The position numbers and the translations under genes are program-made. Positions 35,829 through 45,242 of a stretch of DNA of 64,000 nt are shown here, one piece after another; positions within the stretch are counted from its first letter, which is position 1, and every line of letters starts with the position of its first letter. Source of the stretch: Pleodorina starrii (Eukaryota; Chlorophyta; Chlorophyceae; Chlamydomonadales; Volvocaceae); NCBI GenBank assembly GCA_030267565.1, contig BRXU01000015.1, forward strand, positions 2,169,001 through 2,233,000. The letters are read 5' to 3'. The notes beneath the pieces are model-generated. The model saw only the letters and a list, made by a program, of their open reading frames with translations, was not told where the DNA came from and made no database searches.

Positions 35829-38800
35829 TCAAGCCCCCGCGGCGTCATCCATTGGGGTGGGGACCTCGCCCCCCTCCGTCGCCGCGCCGCCGCCAGCCGC
35901 CGCGCCGCCCGCCGCCGCACCCGCATCCTGCGCCGCCGGCGCCGCAACCGCCGGCCCGTCCTCCTCCATCGCCGTCACAGCCTCTGCCGCCTCTGCTGCC
36001 TCTGCTGCGGCCGCTGGGGTGCTGCTAGCGGGGGCCGGCGCGGAGGTTGGCGCGGCGGCGGCGGACAAGCCCGCGTGGAAGGACTTTGACGTGGAGGTCT
36101 GCGTTCGGAGGCGGGGGGGGGGGGAAAATAGCCGCAGCGTCGAGCTTCAACAGTCAGCAGCAAACGGAGATTCGATGACACCGTACCCCAACAGCAAAAC
36201 CCCACATACCCAACTTGCGGCCACGGTCTCACTGCCCTTGCCGTACACCGTACAAAAAAGCCGCACAAAAAAGTGTTGAAATGTGTTCACACATCGTTTT
36301 TTCGTACTTTACGCCGGGGCGGACATACGCGGCCGCGCGCTGCGCAACAGGTACTAGTACTAGTACTGCTGTGGCGTTCTCTAAACTCCGTCGTACGGCA
36401 TGCCGTATGTCGTACCTTCATAAGGTCCCGCAGCAGCATGGTCGCGTAGCACGAGGACGGCAGCTGGAAGCGAAGCTCCAGAGCCAGAAGCGGCCCCGAG
36501 CCTCTCACGGAGCCGCGCTGCGGTGGCTGTGGCGGCTGCGGTGGCGGCTGGCCCCCAGCGCCGGCGCCGCCTCCGTTGCTAGATGCCACCGGCGGCGACG
36601 AGCTGTCCGTGTGTTGTGTGTTGGCGTCCCTGCCCCTCCCGGACAGGAGTTCCAAGTCGGTGAGCACCAGCGAGTCGTCATTGGGGTCATTGTACCTGCA
36701 AGGGGGGGGCGGGTGGGGGACGCAGGGTGACCGCCGCCGGCCTCGAAGGCCATACCGGTATCGGTACAAGGGCCATACCGGTGCTAGACAAGAGAAGGGG
36801 GGCTGCGGGGCACAGCAGAGCCGAGTGCTGCTCGAAGGAAAAGCTGGGAGGTCCGTATTGGCCCGTTGGTTGGTTGGTCGGGTGACATCGCGACCCCCAG
36901 GAAGCACAGCCAGCCAGTGCAGATGACGGCAGGCTCGGGTACACGCACCGACGTGCACATGCGGGGGGGAGAGGGTGGTAGGGGTTATCAACGGGGGGGG
37001 GTGTAGTGCCGCTCATACACAAGGGGCCCCTGGTCAGCACCCCACCGCGCCCCATCGCAGCCCACCGCACCGCGTCGTCGTCGCCTTGCCGTTGCGTTGC
37101 CTCACCTCTTGAATGCGAAGTGGAAGTGGGTGGGGCGGTGCAGCAGGTAGCGGTAGTCGCCGGTGAGGGAGGCAAACGACAGCTCGCGGTTGGCGGCGGA
37201 GGAGGCGGCGGGGGCGTCAAGATCCACACCCGCCTCGCCAGCCGCCTGGGCAGGGGCAGGGGCAGGGGCAGGGGCAGGGGCAGGGGCAGGGGCAGGGGCA
37301 GGGGCAGGGGCAGGGGCAGGGGCAGGGGCAGGGGCAGGGGCAGGGGCAGGGGCAGGGGCAGGGGCAGGGGCAGGGGCAGGGGCAGGGGCAGGGGCAGGGG
37401 CAGGGGCAGGGGCAGGGGCAGGGGCAGGGGCAGGGGCAGGGGCAGGGGCAGGGGCAGGGGCAGGGGCAGGGGCAGGGGCAGGGGCAGAGTGATACCACCC
37501 GCGGCGGGGGCCCAAGTGGAAAGAGCCGTGCGGCCCTTGCGGCGCGACTGGCCAAGGGCCCTTGCGGCACAGACCAGGTCTCCAGTCCTTCAACAGTGAT
37601 GCCGTATCGTACTAGCACCGTACCGACATACTGCCTTCCGCCCCCCGCTCTCTCGCGCACCGTCAGCGCACCTTCCGTATCCAGGCCCCCGTCTCATGGT
37701 CTGGGTAGAGGACCTCGGTGCCGGGCAGGGGCAGCACCACATCGAACACGCTGTAGCGACCCGCAGCCACGTCAGCCTCCGAAACCACCCGGACCAGCGC
37801 CAGACGCCGGGCAGCAGAGGTGCCGGCGGCGCCGCTGGCGGCGGCGGTGGCGGTGCCGGTGGCGGCGCCGTCAGCTGCTGTGGTTGGGTTTGCAAAGAAC
37901 CCGGGGGAAGCGGGGTAGTACGGCAGTACGATAGTTGTACGGCATGGTGTCGCGATGGGCAGTGGGGTGGGGGCTGGCAGCGCGGTTACCGCAACACGGG
38001 GATGAATGGCCCCGGGGTGGCTCGATGGGGTTGGGTTGGGTTTGAGGGCCCCGAGTCCCCACAACAACACCCAGCGAGGCCGATGGGCGGCGAGCGGCAG
38101 AGAGCTCCCATGACATGACATGAGGGGGTGTCACGAGGAGGAGGGCGCGGCGCCAAGGTAGGTCAGCCAGGGTACCGGTAGGTCGCCAGCCAAGGGCCGA
38201 GCCGCAAGCTGATGAACCGCAAGCTGCCGTACTAAGCTGCTCCCCCCTCCCCCAGGCAAGTGGCGGCACTGCTGCAGCCCCTGCCTTCTGCGGCGATGCA
38301 GACCCGCGGCCCTGCCCCGCCCCGCCCTTGCGCACCTGCGCCCCACCTACACATACACATACACCCGCCACTGTTGGTGCCCGCGGCTGCCTCTGCCGTA
38401 CCTTCCGACATGTCCTCCGGCTGCACTCCATCCGCCGCCTCCGCCACGTCATCGCCGCCGCCTCCGCCGCCTCCGGCATCCAGAAGCAGGGCCTCCGTCC
38501 CCCCACCGGCCGCCACCGCCACCGGCTCCCTCGGCAGTACTAGGTCGCCCACCACCGCACGGTCGTTGCCGTACATCCGTATCCTGTCCAGGTTGCCAAT
38601 GCGGCCGTACAACGCAGTTCACAGGGGGCGGTTTCTCACGCTGACGGTGCGTGCAGCGCATTCCCGCACGACGGTCTTCACCACCGAAAGCGCAGCTGTG
38701 TGGTTCGCCCCCAGCCGGTCCCCACACTGTCAGCACCGCGGCCGGATCCTCCACCACCATATCACCTCCCACCCCACCCGCACCCGCACCCCACCCGCAC

Positions 38801-39039
38801 CCGCACCCCACAACCCACCCACCCACACCCCGCACCCCCACCCCCCACCCAACCCACCGGTGACTCGCTGCCGAGTTCCACACGCAGCTCTGCCAGGCGT
38901 GCAGGTACATCATGCGCAGCGTCCGAGGTACCGCCAGCAGGGCGGCCGACCAGGCGGAGGGACCCTGACGGGACAGTGCGCCTAGCACCGCCCGCTCGCC
39001 CAACATGAAGCCCGGGAGGCCGCGAAGCGCGCCCTGCAC

Positions 39040-39076
<37 letters not shown>

Positions 39077-42000
39077 CGGAGGGATCAGTGTGGCGGCAGT
39101 AGCAGCAGCAATACGGGTGGTGGCGGCGGCGCACATTCGATTCAATTCGGTTCGGTTTGGTTCGGTTCGGGGGTCTCGGCCGTCATTGGCAGCAGCAGGT
39201 CGGGTTGCGGGTTGCGGGAGCGGCTATCGCAGTGGGGTCGGAGTAGATTTTGGGTGCCGCGTCGGCCGATGGGTGGGGGTGGGTGGGTGGGTGGGTGGAG
39301 ACATCTCGACGGGCGCGCAACGGCTTCGGTGGCCGCGCACGAAAAGGGTGGACGGTGGGGAAGGAGCGCGGCGCGGAACTGCGCCCCCACCCCCTTTGCC
39401 TCAAGGTTGACTAGTCAGAAGGCCATGAGCCTCCCAGTGGCCCCATCGCACCCCCAACCCCCCTGTGGGGTTCCCGCCCCGCCCCGGCCCCACCTTGATA
39501 TCGCCCTTCTCGAAGAACAGCCGCCGCGCCGCCGCAATGTCGGGCCGCTCGTCCGGCCGACCCGTCAGTACGAGACGTACGGCCTTCTCGTACTCGCCGC
39601 GCAGCAGCGCCCGGCCCACCTGCGGCCGGCCGACCCGCGGGTCGCATCCGTCAGTTTGGAAAAACGAATGAAGGGATCAAGGGATGAAAGAAAGAAAGAA
39701 GGAAAGAGGGCCTTTCGCCGCCACCGCCCCTCAACCCCGGCGTCACGGCTTATATTCCCAGCCCTGCGTGCAGCTCAACCACAACACCACCACAACACCA
39801 CACGAAGGCCCCGACGAGAAAACCTCCCTCCGCGGGTACCCGCGGGGTCGGGCGCCTCAGCTGCCGCCATCGAGGCCCGGGGCCACCACGATTGCCATTC
39901 CTTCACCCAACCCGGTGCACCCAACACAGCGCAAAGGGATCGGACGCATCGCAATGGTGGCTGTATCGGCCACAGTGGCATCGATTGATTGATTGATGGA
40001 TGGATGGATGAATGCATGGATCGATCCCGCGACTTTGGTGCTTTGATGCATTGATCCATTCCTTAATTGATTATCCGATCAATGGATGGATGGTCGCCCG
40101 CCCTCACCTCGTGTGTGGGTGCGCCGCCGGTGCCGAAGCGCTGAAGGCCAAAGTAGTTGATGAAGCCGTTGCGGGCAACCGCCTCACACGACGCCGTCAC
40201 CTGCGCCACGTGCCGCATGGGGGGAGGGGAGGAGAGGGGAGATTTCGAGTGCAATGGGTCGCGACACGCCGCACGGGCCAAACATGCCGCATTGGGGGGG
40301 ACAGTGAGTGATATGCTCCTTTATATAACAATGAGTCACTGCGGACGTTGTTGAGCAAGCTGCTGCAGCCGCTGAACCTCCGGAACTGTTTATTGTAACC
40401 CACCCATTCCCATATCCCACATTGGGGGGAGAGGGGACATCCCCCGATGACGGAAGAGACCTTAGGGTCAGGGCTGTCATGGGGGTTCCATGCACCCCTA
40501 ACACACACCCAGCCACCCACCCCATCCCATCCCAAACACACGCAGAAGGCAATCGTGGGGGCTGTGGCTGCCCCTCCTCCGCGGGGCAACCCAACGCTCC
40601 GAGCTACCCTACCCCACCCACCCATAGCAAACCCACCTGGGAAATCAGGTCGGCCCCATTCTCGCTCGCCGGCCCCGCTGCCGCCGCCCCAGTCCCTGCC
40701 TCCTGCTGCTGCTGCTGTTCTGTTGCTGCTGTTGCTGCTGCTGCCGGCCCCACGTCCCTCATCAGCAGGTGGAACTCGTTCCCCGCCAGGCAGCCCAGTC
40801 GCAGCCCCTCGTCGCCGAAGCCGAAGGAGCCAAGTCGGATGCCGCGCAGGCGGGGGTTGAGGCGGGCCAGGCGGGCGGGGGACACCTGGGGGGAAGGGGA
40901 GGAGGGGAGGGAGGGGAGGGAGGGGAGGGAGGGGAGGACGTGGGCGGGAGTGATGGTGGTGAGCTGAGTTGAGTTGAGCTGGGCGGCAGAAAAAATCCCG
41001 TGACAAATGGAAGAATCCCCCCGGTACGTACTTGCGGCTCACCCGGGCCCCGACCCGGCCACCCAGGCCCGCAGGCAGCCATTGGCCGACAACTTGCACC
41101 CACACATATGACATATGACATATCCGCACATCCGCGCGACACGCGGCCTCGTTCACGACCACACCCTCTCAGACACCTCATCGCACTTCACCCCACCTCA
41201 CCTCACCCCACCTCACCTTGAATCCAGTGACAAACTGGCAAGTCACGCCGCGCTTGTCCTTCGTGCCTGCGATACAAGTCATTGCCGCGGTCATTGGGCA
41301 CGGCAAGTCAACTAACACGAGTCAAAAAACCGCAACTTGGCACACCCCAACCCGGTCAGTGTGTCCCCTCGGGGCCGCGGGTTCCGGGGTTTCGGGGGTT
41401 CGTCCCATGATCCATATGATCTAGGGTGCCAGATCCGGGGGCCTTGTGTGTTCCGGGCCTTGCACCTGGGTCCTGGTTCCGGAGCCTGCACCGCGCCGTA
41501 CCGTACCCGCGAAGCCGAAACAGTTGCCCCCCGGGACGCCCAGCAGTCGAGACACAGTGCTGAGAGCCACCTGAGAGGGGGGCGGGTGGGGGCGGGAGGC
41601 AGCACCAGCGGAGGCGGGGCCGGGGCCGGGGCAGGTCGAGTGACGGGACTGGGAAGGGCCGCGGGCGGGGGCGAGCGACGCAGGCAAGGGGAGGCAACGA
41701 GATGTACCACGCGGGTGAAGAGCCGCGGGGGCGAGCGGCAGCTGTTTGGCGGGGCTGTTTGGCGGGTGCGGTTTGGCGGGTGCGGTTTGGCGGGGGCTCC
41801 ACACCCCGGCACGAAGGATGTCGCCTGCCTGCTTCCAATGAGCCGTGTGCCGTGTGTGCAGTACCGTATGCCGTACACGCGTAGTAAGGGGGTACGGCCC
41901 CTCCCCTTCCCCACCTGCGTGTCCATGTTCTCCTTGTACAGCACGAAACGCACAAAGGGGTGCGGACCGCCCTCCCACTCGCCGCCGCCGCGGCCGTGCC

Positions 42001-44678
42001 CGCCGCGGCCGCCACCGCCGCCGCGGCCCCGCCCGCCGCCTCGCTCCATACCGCCTCCGCCGCCTCCGCCGCCGCCTCCGCGGCCCCGCCCGGCGCCGCC
42101 CTCCCCTCCAGGCCCGCCGCCGTCACGAAGGTTTTCCGGATCAAAGACCACCTGAATCCGCGAGCTGCTCTGAGGCTTGGGCTGCGGAGGCGGCTGCTGG
42201 CCTCGCCCACCGCCGCCGCCGCCGCCGCCGCCTTCCCGACCACGGCCGCGACCCCGGCCGCCGCGGCCGCCGCGGCCGCCCTTCTGCCACTTTGCAGGCG
42301 GCTCCTCGTCCGCATCTTCGGGACGCTCGCGCTTGCCGCCTGACCCCGGGGGCTGATGTGGGTCGGCCTCCTCCTGCTGTTGCTGCTGCTGCTGCTGGTG
42401 GTCCGTCGGGCCTTGCGTGGAGGTGGTTTCGGTGCGCATGGGCGGCAGCTCCGGAGTCGTACGGAAAAACTCATGCACCGCCTGCACGATTTCAATGAAA
42501 ACAAAAAAAAACGATACGGATCGCCTCCACGCCTTCATGCCTTCATGCCTTCATGCCTTCATGCCTTCATGCCTTCATGCCTTCATGCCTTCATGCCTTC
42601 ATGCCTTCATGCCTTCATCCGCCAAGGCGGGGCCTCGGTCAGTGCCGGTCAGTGCCGGTGCCGGCCCCGCCCACCCCGTCGCCTGCCCTCCTCGCTTACT
42701 TGGCTACCACTCCCCTCTCCACCTCCCTCCACTGCCCACCCACCTTCCGCGCGTCCTTGCTCGCGATGGGAAGCAGCAGCACCGACACCTTCGACAGCGC
42801 GCGGTCACCCGCATCCCCGCCGCCGCCACCGCCGTCGCCGTCGCCATTGCCGGCGCCAGCAGAGGCAGCGGCACAGGCAGGCTGCGCTTCCGTTGCCGGT
42901 GACGCGGCGGCCGCGCCCGCAGCTGCCTGTGTCGTGTTTACGCCCGGCTCGGAGTTAGGCACTGCGTCGGCAGCTGGCCCCGCGCTCGCATCAGCAGCAG
43001 CGGTGGTGCCCGGCTGCGGCGCCTCCGCGGCAGCGACGACGGCGTCTCCGCCGCCGCTGCAGTCAGCTGTCTCCCCACCGTCAGCGGCCGCGGCTCCGGA
43101 ATCGGCCCCGTCCTTGGCTCCTCCCTCACCCTCCTCCCCATCGCCCCCCTGTGTGTGCAAGGTGCGGTGGTAGCAATGTCGGAAGCACAGCAAACGGTGC
43201 TGGAGGAACGGGCGTACGGCGTACGGCGTGCCGTGTGTGCGGCGCACAAAGCTCGCCCGTGGCAAACCCGGTATCACTCCCCACTCCCCACTCCCCACTC
43301 CCCACTCCCCACTCCCCACTCCCCACTCCCCACTCCCCACTCCCCACTCCCCGGAGGGGTGACCACTCAACGGCCGCGCTTCCGGGCACCAGTCGGCCGC
43401 GGGCCTTCGCGCCACCCGCACGACACAGAAGGGCGGGATAGCAAACCAGCGCTGCGACTGAGTCAATGCCCCCCACTGCCACTCTCTCAGCGCTGCCGAC
43501 GCTGCGGACACAGAGCTGCCTAGGAAGAGCCCACTCCGGCGCTGTCGTGGGCCCCTTGCAGTCCGTTGAGAAGCCCGTTCGGAGCCCCGCCTGGAATTCC
43601 CGCGAGAATCGGAGGAGCGGAAGAGCAGCAGCACCCGCAGCGGAGGTTCGCCCGACCGGCATGCCCCCCACTCGCCCTCCCCTCGCCCCCTCACGCCGCG
43701 TGTCGTCGCGCGTCGTCGTCGCGAAGGCGTGTACGCCCGCACCTTGATGCCGTACATCTCCGTAACGCGGCGCAGCAGCTCGTCCAGTACGGCACCGTTC
43801 TCAGGCCCCGCCAGCGCGGCGAACGACGCTACCAGCTGCGGCCGGGCGGCGGCCAGCTTCGCCGGATCAAACTCTCCCCGTGTGGCTGGTGCTGGCGCTG
43901 CTGCTGCTGGCGCGGCGCCGGGGCTGCCGCCGGGCCCGACCTGCGGCGAGTGTTTGTGTGCGTGTGTATTTGTGTGCGTGCGTGTTGAGGGGGTGACCGG
44001 GCGCGATTCAACGAGCATCAAGCGCCGCTCCCGCATTGGGCCATGCCAAGCCACGGCGTCGCGGGTCGCACTGACAGCACACCCCTTGACCGCGGGAATG
44101 GGGAGGGGGGGGCTGCAGATGCGTGTGGAGGCTTCCTTTGGGAGTTGGATGGTGGTGGAGGGGAGAGCTGTTGGTTGCGGGAACCGGGATGGGGACCCTG
44201 GCGAAGCTGACAGCCGGGGCGGCGACGGTCGCAGGGCCAAATGCACGACAGTTGTGCCCCACGGGATCTGACTGGCGTTGATTTCGGCTAACGGCGTTCA
44301 TCTTGGCCGGGGCCGTGTGCTGTGGAGCGGAGCGGCTGTGTTGGCAAACCCACCTGAGACAGGGGCTCCAGGGAGGTTAAGCGGGCGACCTGTCCCCGGG
44401 GGTCGACCTCGCGCACCTGGAAGTCCCGAAATCTGCAGCCCACGACAGTTCAAAGCATCAGTGCGAGTAAGCTTACACGAGTTGTGATATCAGTGTCCTT
44501 CCGCCTGGCGGCGGCCGCATGCAGCGCGCCTGGGCCGTGTTCGCGCTGAACAGTCATAGCTGCATAGTATGGATACGCGCCACAGATAGTCTCACCGGTG
44601 CTTAAGAATTGCATTAAATCCGGGCAGTTTCGAAACATACTCGGTTATTCCGACATCCGCCTCGAGCGGAGAGGACAT
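35829..44678 (-). CDS. PUS7: PUS7 / TruD-family RNA pseudouridine synthase
   Basis: Sixteen minus-strand exons: 44678-44596, 44432-44354, 43940-43743, 43148-42744, 42481-41915, 41570-41507, 41266-41217, 40885-40637, 40200-40108, 39619-39494, 39033-38858, 38583-38402, 37877-37672, 37245-37106, 36695-36416, 36098-35829; 1055 residues. It converts uridine to pseudouridine in tRNA, snRNA or mRNA. Landmarks in order: VGITEYVSKLPGFNAILKHR with FRDFQVREVD, AVHEFFR, FVRFVLYKENMDTQ, the catalytic motif GFAGTKDKRGVT (Asp ~469), NGFINYFGLQRFGTGG, RMMYLHAWQSCVWN, DVVLPLPG, SLTGDYRYLL, and LPSSCYATMLLRDLMKTSTS at the end. Large additions set it apart from yeast Pus7: a ~120-residue Ala/Gly/Asp-rich insert (exon 4), a ~150-residue insert rich in RGG/GGRGG (exon 5), poly-Gln/Ala inserts in exon 8 and an Ala-rich tail. 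Phases close across all junctions. The ATG at 44678 is the likely start; the frame is open further upstream without clear homology. Confidence -1.
37249..37487. repeat. (GGGGCA)n hexanucleotide array in PUS7 intron 13
   Basis: About 40 near-perfect copies of GGGGCA. In the minus-strand gene it reads as (TGCCCC)n, ends in CCCAG, and so forms the whole pyrimidine tract and acceptor for exon 14 at 37245. Long Pro-Ala or Gly-Arg frames through it are repeat artefacts unless the intron is retained. Confidence -1.
39043..39076. repeat. (CAG)n trinucleotide run next to the PUS7 exon 11 acceptor
   Basis: Eleven CAG copies on the plus strand, i.e. (CTG)n in the transcript, ending ten bases before the exon 11 acceptor and supplying its pyrimidine-rich context. 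Confidence -1.
40303..40380 (+). repeat. Dispersed intronic repeat, copy D
   Basis: Contains AGTGAGTGATATGCTCCTTT then ATATAACAATGAG, and the 3' block GCGGACGTTGTTGAGCAAGC also present in copy A. It lies in PUS7 intron 8, antisense to that gene. Confidence -1.
42532..42618. repeat. 8-bp minisatellite (CCTTCATG)n in PUS7 intron 4
   Basis: Nearly eleven copies of an 8-base unit within the intron between exons 4 and 5. Confidence -1.
43276..43352. repeat. 7-bp minisatellite (ACTCCCC)n in PUS7 intron 3
   Basis: Eleven copies of a 7-base unit in the intron between exons 3 and 4; GGGGAGT on the transcript strand. Confidence -1.
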
Positions 44679-45242
44679 TGCAATGGAAACCGAGCACAAA
44701 AGTATTAGGGATATCGTAAGCGAGGATAAAGTGCATACAGCCGACGTATATTGGTTCAACGCTGCAAGCTCGCAACTTGAAATGTCGTAGCTCGGACAAC
44801 GGCCACAACTGAATGTGCTCCCGCGATGCGGCAAGACAGCCGAGAGGGTACTCGAGAGCCCCGAAACATGTGCCAGACATTGTTGGCATAGCGTTTTCAT
44901 GAGTGCAATATGAATATCGTAATCGTCCGATTAGCACGCGGCTTCCATCGCACCCTGCTCTGGTTGCACCAGTTCTGCTGGTTGAAATGTGAGGCGTCGC
45001 ACTTGTCAATTGGGGATCATTAGCTTGGAAAGCTAACGAACGACTGGGTTTACCCGTAAAGCTTGAAAAGAAGCACTAACGGGCGACCGCAACAACTAAC
45101 TAACTGTGGGTTGTACGATGCTTGCGTGCGTTGGCCGTTGCCGTGAAAACCTTGGTCGCTTGGCAGATACCTAGCCCTGCAAGCTTATTCGCATTACCAC
45201 AGTTTTCATTGGATCCCTTTCAGTTTGACGCACGGTATTGAA
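44679..45242. other. Divergent upstream region shared by PUS7 and the CHI-like gene
   Basis: Only about 560 bases separate the two proposed start codons, so both promoters and leaders must fit here. Composition is less GC-rich than the genes. No motif I can name with confidence. Confidence -1.

Noticed and set aside
37102..37599. Poly Pro-Ala, Cys-Pro, Gly-Arg and Gly-Ala proteins through the hexanucleotide array
   Set aside because: All frames of a stop-free repeat; the array is explained as the 3' end of a PUS7 intron.
42696..44246. Single 516-codon minus-strand gene
   Set aside because: It runs through two introns of PUS7 (including the ACTCCCC minisatellite); only 43940-43743 and 43148-42744 are conserved exons.
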